From: Linnemannia schmuckeri
Lineage: Eukaryota; Mortierellomycota; Mortierellomycetes; Mortierellales; Mortierellaceae
Direction of reading: 5' to 3'
Assembly: GCA_029449235.1 (NCBI GenBank)
Contig: JANATG010000002.1
Span: forward strand, 3,286,001 to 3,350,000
Length of the DNA: 64,000 bases
The notes under the pieces: generated by a model
Seen by the model: the letters and a program-made list of their open reading frames with translations, nothing else
What the model was told of the DNA's origin: nothing
Databases searched by the model: none
Program-made: the position numbers and the translations under genes
In this document: in pieces, positions 22,801 through 35,624 of the stretch
Layout of the letters: every line of letters starts with the position of its first letter
Numbering within the stretch: position 1 is the first letter of the stretch

Positions 22801-25800
22801 GTTGTGGTAGGGAGGAAGGTCGACTTGACCTTGCTAGGGCTGTACTGGAGAGTATACTGGGTCTTGAAATTCTCCAACAGGTACGCAAGTGCCTTTGCCT
22901 GAATGTTCTTGTCAGTGGGTGGAGATGCCAATGTCAATAGAACATCCAAGGTAGGATGTGTAAGCAAACCAAGCTCAAACAACAGCTTGGCTTCATCGGA
23001 GGTTGCCCGCCAGCGACCCTTCCATTCGATCATGGGAAGTCCAAGCGCCGCAAGCACCTCGTTGGGCGCATAGAGGGCATTGGCAGGGTAGCGCTTGACT
23101 TGAACGGGAGGGGTGGGTGGTGACTCTGTAGTATCTCCCTCTGCCTTGACACGCTGAGGTGGTGGAGTGTCTGGTTTAACTGCATCGGGATCCTCCTTGG
23201 GGAAAATGGGGGTGGCCTTGAGACGCTTGATCTCTCCTGACGAAAGAGTCTCCCTGACAGAAGCAAGATACTTGACGAGCTGCATGTGGTCCCAACTTCC
23301 AGCATTCACTAGGCGATCAAACACCAGTTGCAACTCGACGCTCTATCACAATTGAATTATAGCGTTATTGAGGGTTGAAATAAACATTTATCGCCAGGTA
23401 TTCGTCATGAGTCAAAAGATTTGTTCTTACCTTACGAGCGCCCATGGAAAGCAAGAGTTTCTCCAGAGGCTGCTTGGTAAACACCATGACGGGAAGATCG
23501 GGGAATAGCGTCACAGTGCGGAAATACGACTCGTTGGGCATCTTCATTCCGTACTTGGTAGGGATACACTTCTTCTGCGACAATAATGCAACAATCGCCC
23601 GCTGAGAGTTCTCATGAAGTTGACCCCATCCGCGAGACAACACGAGCAGGACCTTCTCTGCAAACACGGGAGACACCTCAAAGTCGGCGTCGTTGATAAT
23701 AAACTTCGTCCACTCTAACAAATTGAGTTCCTGCCATGAGTCCGATATCCGGTAGAGCTCAGGCTGCGTGAAAGTCTTGGTAATGTCATAGGGCAATGTG
23801 TTGGGTGGCAGAGGCATATCAATCGGGGTGAGCTTGGGGTTCACGAACCACTTGAGACTGGCAAGAGGCTTGACTGTATCGCCCGAGCAGACTAGCGCCA
23901 GCTGGAAGAAGGCGTTGACCTCAGCGTCAGGGATGACGTACTTGGAGCTGAAATCGATCCACCACTTCAACATCGCGACCATCTGTGCCTCTGTCAGTGT
24001 TCTGCTCTCCAGTTCCAACAGCACATCCTTGAATGTTATCCTCTGAACCTTTCCGGCCTTCTCCAGTTTGTCGATAAACTTTTGACTGCCAGTGTAGACA
24101 TTGGTCGGGATAATCGGTAGTTGTGTCAAAAAGGCAGCCATAGTCGGTTCAGGGATGCGGACCTTGTCCAATGTTTTGACGCCGTTGGATGACAGGATAG
24201 AAAGCGCCAATGTCGACATCCTAAAAAAGTACGCGTCGATGTAATGTCCGACTTGAGGGCTTGGGGTACTTGGATGAAATTGGAAAGCCTGCAGTGCATG
24301 AAGGGCACGCTTCTCCAACCAGTCTCTCGCCGTTGCCGTCGCTTCGTCGTCAGGTTGATCTGCTCTTTGATGCGCCGCAATCATCTCATTGTAAAGGTTG
24401 CCGATCTGAAGCAGTTCATCTAACGGTCCACAAAACATAACCGCCGTTAGATATTGCTTGTGAAATAGGAACAAAACGACAAGCTCTGATATGTTCTTAC
24501 CTTCATAAAGCGCTCTGGAAAGCAATCCGGCCATGGAAAGAAGCTCGTGGTTCCAGATTTGAAGGGTCTTGTCGACAAAGTCCAGGCTCTCACGCTCGAC
24601 GGTAGGGATGAATCGACCAGCGACATGACTGCTGAATCCCGTCGTCTGGTGGGTTGGGAATCCGATGAATATCCGTCCTTGTTCTGGGAATGGAACCAGA
24701 TCCTTGAAGATTGACTTGTTATCCGCTGATGCTTGTTTCTCGTCATGTCCCACATACAGGATCTGGATCGCGGTTTGACTGGGAGGGTATTTCTTGGTCG
24801 TGCGTTCCATCTCATTTGAGAATTGCTTTGACACTCTGACATCAAGATTTCCCGAGGCGGTTCGCAAAAAGATGGTCGTCGATGTGTGTGTGACCTCCCG
24901 CGTCCATCGTGAGACTTCCATTTTAGTGGCGTCCAACTGCACGCTTTGAAGATCGACCGATTTGAGTGTAAAGATCTTTTGCGGCGAGGTCATGTACATG
25001 GTCTTGGGGAGGGTCATAGGGCGGGGCTCTCGCATCTTCTTTGAGATCCTCAAGATGCAGTGATGATCCAAATAGACCGAGATGTCGCGAAGATTGGCGG
25101 TGAATCCAAGCGAGCGAGCCAAAAAGGGTCCAAATTCGTCCATGCTCAACATGTCCATGGGCTCGCGCAAATCCAGGAGGAATGTCGTCCAACCGTCCTT
25201 TTGGTTCTCATCGTCGGGAATTCCTGCTCGCTTGGCGTAAAGTTGGTCATTCCTCCAGTAAAATGCCATACACTCCTTTCCAGATGATACGCTACAAGTG
25301 TTCATAAGCAAAGAAGGAAGCCCCGCGAGTACATTTGTTCATTAGCAGTGGTGCGGACAAAAATGTATACGTCCCATTTATAGTTCATGCTTGACACTTA
25401 CAATGGCTCCTCACAGATGGAAAAGAGAGAGTACTAGAGAATAAGGATAATGTACAAGAAATGAGTGACGTTAGCACGCAATCATCGCAACCACTTGTCA
25501 TAGTAACTTGACATCGACTGAACTTACAAAGCCCACTCCGAAGGCACCGATCTATACACAAATGAAGTCAACAATGTTGAAAAGGCTGGTCAGTAGTGTA
25601 AAATTTTCCATATGGAAGTCAAAAAAAGGCATTTGAATGCATCTCTGATTCAAGATTAAAAGAGGGCTAGAACCGTGTGTTACCTTGGACTCGTCTGGGT
25701 TTCCTTCTGCAATCTTCTTGAGTCGGTTCCAGTCCTCTGGTCGAAAGTCCATTCCGTTGTTCTTGAATAGGACTCGAGTGATCTTAGCGCTCAAGTTGGG

Positions 25801-26502
25801 AGCCGTCTCCTGGCTGTTAGGTGTTGCGGTCTCAAAGACCACTTCGATGCCCTTTGCGCCAGCATCGTCTATAGTGGATCAAGTTGCAAGGTAGTCAGCA
25901 TATAGTTGGTGATAAGCTTTCATTGCCATCTTCAGCCCAAGGATCACACACATACCAGAGTTCTGCATCAGCTCGCGGTAAACGACATATTCAGCAGAGT
26001 ATCTATGTTCCAATAACAAGAAAGGGCAAATACAGAAAGATCATGTGAGAAATCCTTGGCATGATCTTTTCTTTTTTTCTTCTTGCTTGATAAACGTTGT
26101 TCGTGACACTGGATGATATTCTAGGCGCAGCAGGGGTACACTGCAGTACGAGGAAGGGGCCACGTAATTGCATCGTTTTGTTTTCGCTGGAACGCAAATT
26201 GGCTAGATCTCCTTATGACATTAATCACGAGTTTCTGAAAAATTCGGTCGATGCTACGCCAAGGGGTACGTGTAATGTATCTTTACCTGGCGAGAATCTT
26301 GTCGATAAGATGGCGCTGATTCACTACATGAACACAGTAAGGATGTCAGCAAAGAGCAGTGAGCGGCACAGTTTATTTTTCAACAAAAAAAGGATGTAAA
26401 GCGAAAAGAGAGTGTGCAAGTACCTTCGACCCGTTCCTCAGCTCCAGTGTGTGACAGAACCTGAGAACGCAATGCGTCCAAGGCTGACTTTTTTGTGGCC
26501 AT
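19897..26502 (-). CDS. Sacsin-like GHKL ATPase/DUF3684 protein with CUE-like and HExxH motifs
   Basis: 1776 aa in 12 exons: 26502-26424, 26323-26287, 26002-25956, 25868-25684, 25551-25528, 25433-25402, 25291-24501, 24419-23431, 23342-22779, 22684-21434, 21331-20156, 20052-19897; phases close throughout. Residues 40-130 form an Hsp90/sacsin-type ATPase start: N-box ELMQNSDDAG (E49, N53), NNGMDF, and the glycine loop IGAFGVGF (117-124). A long DUF3684-type body follows, as in other filamentous-fungal proteins. Residues about 1374-1420 resemble a ubiquitin-binding CUE domain (LKEVFPDCDPAFL to MKLLDSGYP). Near the C-terminus is MAHELAHNFVGDHNSKHE (H1710, E1711, H1714, H1720, H1724), a zinc-metallopeptidase-like HExxH. 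A chaperone or protein-quality-control role is inference. The introns 24500-24420 (81 nt) and 21433-21332 (102 nt) keep frame with no stop, so retention would be silent to frame. Confidence 0.88.
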
Positions 26503-26839
26503 GCGCTGTAGTCGTAAGTAATGTGTGTCTGTGACGTGTTTGTGTTTGAGTGTCTAAGGAGAAAGGTGTCTATAAGTGAGAGATGAGGGCGGTCAACGAA
26601 GGGATGATGTTGGGCGAAGGAAGAGGAAGAAAAGAGCAAAGAGAAGGGAAGAGATGAGCCTCCGACTCGCCTCCTTGGTTACCTTCTTTTTAGGACTTCC
26701 CACTAAGTGACGGCCTTTTGAAATTTGCCACCAAAACGATGACCTCAAAAAAAAAGACTAAAAAGAGAAGCGTATGACATCTTGATACGATTACTCATCT
26801 TTCTTCTTCTTGCCTTCCATTCAATTCTATTTCGCAAAC
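26503..26839. promoter_or_regulatory. Shared divergent promoter, DUF3684 gene and UVSSA
   Basis: 337 bases between two opposite start codons. No clear TATA box for either gene. Both leaders must lie here, so regulation is probably shared or mutually constrained. Confidence 0.55.
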
Positions 26840-29762
26840 ATGCCGACCATGGCTATGAACCTCGAGGCACGCGAGGCTTTGTCAACACTTATCCTTGCCA
26901 TCACTAAGACGGGTGACCTTTACCTTGACCCAGAACAAGTCAAAGTGCGTGCTCTACCTTTGAAAGAAAAACATGAGAGGAGTGGGACAGCTTCAATTGA
27001 CACTTGTCTGACTCTTTGGCTGTCCCTTTCCCTTTCCTTTTGACCTTTTAGCAAGTCAAATCCATTTGCAAAAAGTCGGACGTCAACGTAAGGACTGCTT
27101 ACGACCTTCTCATGATCCAGCTCAAACGCAAGCACGCACAGGTACTATTATACATTCGCTAAGAAGAATATTGCAATTTATCTCATGAATGGAACTCGAA
27201 TACGTTGCAAGGCCCACCACAAGTAAAAGCAAAAAAGCTGACGTATATTTATTCCCCATTGTTCTTGAAAGATTCGCTATTCAAGCACACAGTTGATCGC
27301 AGAACTCTTCCAGAGATCACACGTGTTCCGGGAACTTTTGGTAGCCGATTATCCTATATTCCTGCAGCTGACTGTCGGGATTCACCAACACCCTCTGCCG
27401 CCTCCTGTTGTCTTTGCTGAAAAGACCAAGAAGCTCGCCATATCTCTGACAAACGAGTGGCATGCCAAGTATGGGCCCGTTTATAAGCAGGTAATGCTGG
27501 CACAGGTGAAGCTACTCTCTTGGCGTTGTTTTTAACCAATATGCTTTTCCATGCTGTTCACTCTGACAGTGCTTTATTTCGTATTCGTTGACTTGGATAG
27601 ATTGCTCTAGGATACGAGTTTCTGAGGTACCATCTTAAGGTTGACTTTACGAATTTGGTCCCGGTCACAGATGAAGCACGTAGTGCAGAGCAGAAGGCGC
27701 AGGAAGAATTGAGTCGAAGGATCCGACAACGCAAATATGAAAAGGCGGCTGTGGAGATTGAAGAAATGTCAGATGATATCCAGGACAATGTCCGAAAGAT
27801 GGTATGTCATACGGCCTCATTGTTTTTTGGTATGTGCATGCAGTCGGAGAATATGAAAACGGAATTAATTAAATGCTGCATTAATGCATTTTGAGGGAGG
27901 TTAGGGGTCCTGCTTCGACATTTTGGTTCCCAAATTAGACGATGAGAGTGCATTGAACGCTATCTTTGGAGCGCCTAATGGAAGCAACAATGACAAGGAA
28001 CAAGATACCCAAGATGGCGATAATGAAAACGAGGACAGCAAGATGGATATTGACGACAGCGACATTGCAGAACAAGAAGCTGCTTGGCAACAATACGACC
28101 CGATGGGAGTTCACGATAATGCTCTAGGCACAAATCGATACAAGCTGACCATCAACGTCAACAAGGACAACCCGGTCGAAGTTCTGGAGTCGGAAGACAA
28201 TGCAGAGGTCTTTACAACATTACGGGAGTGCTATCGTCTGATTGTGAAGAAGCATTGGCCCAAGGTCACGGAATGGATGGACGTGTTAATGAAGGCAGAT
28301 CACGAACCGGGAGAACAACGTGCGGAATATGATCGATTGCTCAAGAAGGTGATCGATTTGAAGAAAAGCGTGGCCGATGCCAAGGGTAAAAGCGAAGATC
28401 TTGGTGTCAACATGGACACCATGTACGGTACGTATCGTCTGATGTGAAATTTGAATGTACTCGTTGGTTTCTTCAATTGGCTAAAGGCTAACTTGACAGT
28501 ATGCACTGGTAACTAGGTCCACATGAGCAGGATTCTGACGAGGATGATGGGGAGCTTGAGGAGGTGGAGGTGACGACAACAAACAGCATCAAGAACAACT
28601 TAAAGAGCAAAGGAAAGCAGCCTGTCAAGAATCAGCAGAGGCCTGTGTTAACGAAAACCAAGAATTCTGTCTTCTTGATGCATGGACAAGATATTCTGGA
28701 GGATGATCCTACCTATGCTGGCGGTACTTATGTGACTCCCGTTCGAGCTGTTGCACGGCCAGACACTAGCAAGGCAAAGGATGTGGGGTCTACTCATGCA
28801 CCAGAGGGCGAGGAGACTAGAGAAGGTATGAGCGCCATTTTTTTATTGTGTGTACAATATTATGTTACCGAAAGGTGTAGCTCACTCAATCTTCGTGATG
28901 CGGCTGTATAGAACTGTTGGCTAGGGCACCTTTGGTTCCCTGGGACGACGACTTGGCTGTTTGGGACAAGAAGGATATGGCTTTTAACACTTCAGGACTG
29001 GAGTACTCCCATCGGTTCCTTGGTGTTGGCGATGGAAGCAACTTGGTCTCTCAGGATACACTTGATCGAATGAAAATGCGGACTCGAATCTACAACCCAG
29101 AACTACCCAAAGAGATCAAGGTATATGTCGTGCATGGTTTTTTTTTTGATGATCGCGCCTCAATACCTGAGATCGTTGATCTAATCAACGGGCTTGCCCA
29201 TGTTGAATAGGCGTGTCGGTTCCCGATGAGTAATGGGCGTCTTTGCATGCGTCGAGATTTGATACGATGTCCTTATCATGGTCCGGTCGTCCCTCGAGAC
29301 GAGCTAGGTCAGATTCAATTATCCCCCGAGGACGGTGGGTTTGTTCGCCCAGGTGAAGAGGAACTTGATGACGAGCAGGAAGCAGCTCTCATCGAGAGAG
29401 CCATCGCTGCCGCTGCCGCACCATCATCATCCTTATCTTCATCAGCGTCGTCGGGTCGCCCTGCCTCTGGCAAGGCAAAATCCAAGGACACCTCTACATG
29501 GGAGGATATTGAAGACGATGTCCATTTAGCCCTCGGACTCGAAAAGATTGAGGTACCCCGAAAACGAGGTCAGGGTGTCAAGAAGAAGAAGCCCGCAAAG
29601 CCTCCATCAGCCCTTGTGAATCTTTCCAAGCCAGTCGACTCTTCGCGGGCACGACTCCTGAGACGGGTTGCGAGCAAGGCCTCAAAGGATTCGGTGACCC
29701 AGGACGAACGGATTGAAAAGTCGTCGTCTTCCCGAGATGCACGACTTAATCGATGGCAGTAG
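26840..29762 (+). CDS. UVSSA: UV-stimulated scaffold protein A (UVSSA)
   Basis: 735 aa in eight exons: 26840-26944, 27052-27141, 27272-27490, 27601-27801, 27905-28427, 28517-28825, 28912-29120, 29211-29762. UVSSA recruits TFIIH and stabilises CSB at stalled RNA polymerase II in transcription-coupled repair. The N-terminal part (about 1-165) is the helical VHS/ENTH-like domain. An acidic linker (about 195-240) is followed by a helical middle. The diagnostic DUF2043 region lies near the C-terminus: ACRFPMSNGRLCMRRDLIRC then PYHGPVVPRDE, with zinc-type ligands C554, C564, C572 and H575. The C-terminal 180 residues are basic and Ser/Lys-rich. The start is the first ATG giving the conserved helix. 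Length matches animal UVSSA (about 710). Confidence 0.92.
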
Positions 29763-30991
29763 TAAGGAAGGGGGAATGGGAAAGTTGCAAATAAAGGAGT
29801 CCTTTTTCTTCTTGACTGACAGACTTTTTGGTTCTTACACGCTATTTCAAGGCGCATCGTTCTTTGGTTTTGTTTGTTGTTGTGAGGGGGAGAGACAACT
29901 CACATTGGATGGGCGGAGGAAAGGAGGGGTAAGGACGAAGGAAAGAAAAAGAAGGAAAAAAAGAAGGTTCAGGACCCGTTTTTTCAATGCCCCCGATCCT
30001 CCGTGGATCGACAAACCAAACGTACTTTCTTTTCCTTCCCCCTTTGGTCAAAATTTTATTTGATTAGTTAGAAGAGGAGACGTTGTTTTTTCAATGGGCG
30101 GAGTCAAAGTCATTCAGTTGCATGGATACCGAAATAACAACAGCAAGTCAATGGCTAGTCGGGTGTATGGGCATGGGAGGAAGAGGAGAGGAGCGAGGGA
30201 ACGGGAGAGAGGGAGTCCAATGAGCGAGCGTGGTTGGTGTGTCTGTCTGTGTTGTATCAATATTTTTTTCCTGTCCTTTGTCCGTGTTTTGCATAATTAA
30301 CCTTAACCTGGTTCTCTCTCTTTCTAACCGAGAGCCAAGCATGGTCCATTGGTCCACGATTCAAGAGCCATGGTCGATGGGTCTCCGATCAACACCAACA
30401 CATAACACATAAACACAAACACTGAGCAGGTCACGCTGCTCCTCCCCAACTCGCTCGCACCTCTTTGTCCATCCAGCCACTCCCCCTCGCCTTACGGTCA
30501 TGTTTTCCGAACGTTTTGTTCTTGTCCTCCCATCATGCTAATCTTATTCAATGTGTGTTTGTTGTTGTTTATGTCAATCAATACTGCATATTACCGTTTG
30601 CTTTGTTTGTTTTTCGTTGCTGCAGCTCTGAAGGTATGCCTCAGTTACTCCTATTGCCTTTCCCCTGTGAGGCGTTACTCTCATTCTCATCTTCAGTCAG
30701 TCAAAAAACTCCTCCGCACGTTACTGACATTACTGGCATGTACTCGACTGTACTGTACATAGCATGTGCCTTTTTTTTCTTTTCGCACTGACAGTCCATG
30801 GTTCTTTCGAATCTGGAATTTTTGTGTATATGTTGATAATGTGTGCAAAAAAGAACAAAAAGAAAAAAGACTTTCTTGTGATGCATGACCAAGGGAAGGA
30901 AGGAAAAAGGAAAGTGTATTAATGAGGGAAGAAAGGGTGAAAGGAGGAGAAAGGAAAGGAGGAAGGTGGATCTATCTCGTTTTTATTCAAG

Positions 30992-31024
<33 letters not shown>

Positions 31025-32305
31025 CGCATGGTTGCACCATGGTCCAACCTTTAGTATTTTTTTTTTCTGTTTGTGTGCTTGATTCCAATGAGGCATTGGT
31101 GAGAGAGGAGGGAGAACGAGTTAGCCAAAATGTCCGAGGAGAAAGAGGCAAGTGGAACGGTTACCCAGACCAACACTATGTTGTTGTTGTTGATACTGTG
31201 AACGGCCGCGCGCTATTTCCATCATTACCATTGTAAGATATCATATCGATCGATAGGCAAGGCAAATGTCAATTCGAGTCAGCAAATGAATGAACAAAGG
31301 AGCCCTTGTCTTTTCTGCTTGTTTCTTTTATGGAACTATGCGGCAAGATAAAAAATGTAATAATGGGAAACGGGAAATTGCATTGGAAGTGTGGGGATGG
31401 AATGAATGGATGTATCAGGTGGAGGCGCTCAGACCACCTATCTCATACTCACTTGGCGCTTGAGGTGGATATTATCTTTTTGATTGATGATTGAGAGACC
31501 TCCTGTGTCAGTTTCTCGCTTCTTTTGATGAGATTGTAAGGGTTCTTTAGAAAGCTACTGGTCTGTTTGTTCTATTAAAATGGCTGCTGTGAACATATAG
31601 AGTGGTAAACGAGGCTCGACGACGAACGTGTAAAGCGAATGAGGTCTAGATGGTGTTCCTCGTCCGGAAACAAGTGCAGGCTGTCTGCCGTGTAAACAAA
31701 AAAGTGATTCCCTTTCTTCGTTACCAAGCCTTTTGAGCGAGCTCTCTTGTTAATTTTTTTCCTTCTTTGTTGTTGTTTTGTTGTGTTGTTGAATGGATTT
31801 ATGAGTCGATGAAAGTTATTTGTTAAATGTTGGTTGCACAGAAATGCAAAGCCGAAGGGAGAATACAAATTGCAAGTCGGGTACTAAATGCAAAAGAATA
31901 AGAGAAGGGAGAAGGCAGGAACGAGGTAGGGAGAAGGTACAGTAGGATGCTGTTAACAGAAAGTATGTAAAAAGGTCCGAAGTTGTCTGGTCCACTGGGC
32001 ATTCCATCGCCATGAATAAGAACAAAAAATAAATATACCTTTTTTGAACTAAAACATGTCCTTCTTGAGTGCGTTAATGCGGGCCATGGACGACATGAAA
32101 ATGGACATAGGTATGAGTATGGGGTGCGAGATGTGGGGTGTGGGTTTTGACTACCACTGAACATGCTATTCCCATTCAGTCAGATATATATCTGTCAACC
32201 ATTCAGTCGTCCATTGAGTTATATTTCATTGCTCTAGTATTTTATTTTCCTCTCTTTCTCTATCTCTCTCTCTTTTTTCTCCTCTTCCCTTTCCCTTCAC
32301 TTATT

Positions 32306-32356
<51 letters not shown>

Positions 32357-34294
32357 TCTCCTCCTTTCTTCATCTCCTCCTCCTCATCTTCACCCTCTTC
32401 TCTTCCTTCATATCTCTCTCTCTCTCTTTTTCTTTCCCCCTCTTTCTCTCTATTACTTTCGTTGTCATCCTTTCTTCCTCCCTAATCTACCTCTCCCTCA
32501 CTATCCCCTTCCTTCATCTTATTTTTGCATGCCCTTCTTCGGATCCTTCTTTGCCTTTCCCTAATGTGAGTTTTCTTTCTTCTTTTGTCAGCAGAGAAAC
32601 ACACTTCTAATCTCGTGTCCCTTTATTTTTTATTTCCTTTTTTCCCTTTTTTATTTCCCTTGCACCTCCTGTCAATCTGTCTGCTTGTGTGCTCCTGCGT
32701 CAGCTCCTGTCCTTGGCTCACTGTCTTCCACACACACACGTATATATATACACACACATCCTCTCTCTCTGTTACTCTCTCATATCATACCGTTCATTCC
32801 TTCCTCGCAATACGCTCTCTATTTTGTTATGGTTTTTCCTTCAAGCTGGTTTTAATAACTCGTTTTGCTCAAAATCCGAGTTGGGATTCCTGGTTATCTT
32901 TTTTTTTTTTATCAAATTCTTTTGTTTGTATGAGAGAAAAAGTGTTTGCTCCTAAAATGTGCCATATACCCTTGGCACACCATCCCGACAATTCTCAGCT
33001 ACAATACAACCTACAGACTACAAACGACAGACTATAAACTACAGCAATCAACTCGGCTAGGTCCGAGTTTGAAGAAAACAAGGAGGCTGAATGACCTGAT
33101 GAAGCAAACAACATGAACAAAAAAAAGTGAGCAATGTGAATCCTAAACCAGAAACAGCAACAGCAACAAGTCGATCCAGCAAACCAGTCTTTCTTATTCC
33201 TTGTCCACCTCGTCGACTTGTCCCTTTTTTTGTTCCTTACTAGTCCTCCCTTACATTTCGCGCGTCCGTTCAAACCGTGCCTTCTTACCTCCTTCCCTCA
33301 ATTGCCAATTGACTAAACTGTTTGATTGATTGGAATGATATCCGGGGTGCCTTCTCCTTCATGTTCTGTTCCTTTTCTATTGTGCCTGTTCTTGTTCTTT
33401 GTCCTGTCCTCCTCACTTTCTTTCTTTCTCTCTCACTCCCCACTCCCTCATATCCCACCTTCGCCTTCGCCCTTCTTTTCTCTTGGTCTCCTCTTCCTCG
33501 CCCTTCTCTCCTTCTCGTCACCTACTTGTTTCCTCAGTCTGCGGACACTTCTTTCTTCGAACACAGCCCTGCACCCCCGGACCTCCTCTTTCTCCTCCTC
33601 CTTCTCCTCTTTCTCGACCATTCTTCTCATTTTCCATCCTCTCGGCTGGCTGTATATTACATTTCCTTGCTACGACCTTCTCTCTCCCTCTCCTTGTCAT
33701 AATATTCGACATGGATTGATATCCATTCCAAGCACCTCACTTTTCACTCAATCTGACGACAATCCCCCTTATTTTTTTTCTTTTTCCAGTGGTCAAAACA
33801 TCCCCTGTGGAAAAAGAAAAGATCTTTTTTATGTTCTCTACCTGTACATTCATTCACTTTATTCTTTTCTTCTTGCTTACTGCTGCACTTTTTTTTTCTT
33901 GACTTGTGAGTCTTTGATGTTCTTTTTAACTCGTTTGTTTTATGTGTGTTTTCTTTTTTTTTTTTTTTTTTTTTCCTTTTCCTCATACTTTGACACTCTG
34001 GCTGCAACCGCTACCTTCATCTATTTATGAAAAACCAACTCTTCAGTGTTCTAACATGTCTTCTTCCTCTCTTTGCGTCGTCTAGTTTCCTCCCAGGCAT
34101 TACTATACCCTTTATTACCCTTTATTCTCCTCTACTCTTCCTACTCTTCTGCTCCTTCATCACTCCTTTTTTTTAATTCTTGCTTCAACGCCTCGCTATC
34201 TCATTCTCAACTCACATCTCCTCCTTTCAGAAACATTACGCCTTTCACCGCTCGATCAACTCACATTTAACCTAGACAACAGAATCAACACAGG
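29763..34294. other. Intergenic region, 4.5 kb, low complexity
   Basis: No gene is supported on either strand. Contents include an A29 run (30994-31022), an (ATC)n repeat (about 32303-32355), long C/T-rich stretches from 32.2 to 34.2 kb, and a T run near 33954-33974. Long open frames here are translations of simple pyrimidine sequence. The right part is probably the CYRI leader; upstream leader introns cannot be excluded. Confidence 0.45.
32303..32355 (+). repeat. (ATC)n trinucleotide repeat
   Basis: About 17 tandem ATC/TCA units in non-coding pyrimidine-rich DNA. Confidence 0.85.
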
Positions 34295-35575
34295 ATGGGC
34301 AACTTTCTCTCACAATTCAGCGTCCTCGTCAACAAGGATAACGACCCCAACTTGCCCAATGTCCACCTCGACTTTGAGAGTAACTATCATTATTTTTCAT
34401 TCGCGATATGGTCTCCTGTTCGGCTTTGTCAAAATCAACAATTATTGTACCTAAGAAAAAAACTTATGCGGTCACCTCGAATGTTTTTTCTCAACCCTAG
34501 GCTCCTCAATGTCATCAGAGGATGCTGCATCGTACTCCAACGTGCTGCATATGCTCGAACCAACTGCAGATCTGTTGGAACTCCTCCGGACTTATCAGGG
34601 TTGTGGAGAACACATCCGCCAGGTAAATCAACGCAACAAAATATTTCATAGTTGACCAACTTTGAACTGGTCATCGATATCCTCTTTTCTATCTCTCCTC
34701 CTAATTGCTGCTGACAGAACTCACAGCGGGAATGGTAAGGAGAGACGACAAAAAAGCAATTTGGTTAACGAATCAAAGGATAGCAGTAGAGATGAGCAAC
34801 GGACGACAAGGGCAAAGGAACAGTTTGAACTCCACAATGGATCAGATTGGTTCGAAAAAAGGGGGTAGTCAAAAGGGATGGAGGGATACAAGTGAGGATG
34901 GGTAGGTGGAATTCATTCCCATTCGCTCCTTTTGACTGTTCACTCCCCTTTGTCTTGTCGTTATTACTCGCATTACTCGTCCATCGGGGCCGTTGTGCAG
35001 GCAGAGCAAGAAAGAAACGATTTGATGGAGAGACATTTGCAAGATAATTCGTTTTGGAGCAAATAGTACAGAGGGCTGTGTCCAGTATGCAGCGCATTAA
35101 CAAAGAGGAATTGTGGATAGATGTGGAGTGGTCTAAACCGGGACTGCAAAAGCAAAAAGAGACGACAGGGCGGAGGGGAATTGGAAGAGAGAGAAAGAAG
35201 GGGGGAACAAAGAAAGGAATGACCGTGAGCGGTCGAGATGACTGGAACGGGAAAGTAGGACCACAATGACTTTTTTGTGATGAATTTGGCGTCCTTCAGG
35301 GGATGGCATAAAGCAACGACCAAGACAAATTTCATGCATCTCGCCGACAAGCAGACAGACAGCTCGTTAAAGGCGGCATAATGACAGCCATCAGGAAAAC
35401 CAGGAAGTGTCAAGTGCGTCTGGAATGGACCTGATAAGAACCCTTTTGTTTGAACTGGATAAACCAACCATGGTCACGCTATTCTCCCTCGACTGCATTC
35501 AGAATTATGGCTCTCAATGGTCATGAGTGGAATTGCGCCATGGTCTATCAATATCACTATCCTATCGCCTACAAT

Positions 35576-35624
<49 letters not shown>

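Noticed and set aside
26097..26399. 100-codon open frame (+) at the 5' end of the DUF3684 gene
   Set aside because: It covers introns and a short exon whose phases join perfectly on the minus strand.
33326..34030. 234-codon open frame (+) upstream of CYRI
   Set aside because: It is a translation of pyrimidine-rich simple sequence (Ser/Phe/Leu/Pro only) with no start context or homology; most likely leader or spacer DNA.
34973..35467. 164-codon open frame (-) inside the CYRI intron, considered as a nested gene
   Set aside because: No recognisable domain or promoter, and the composition resembles random pyrimidine-rich DNA.
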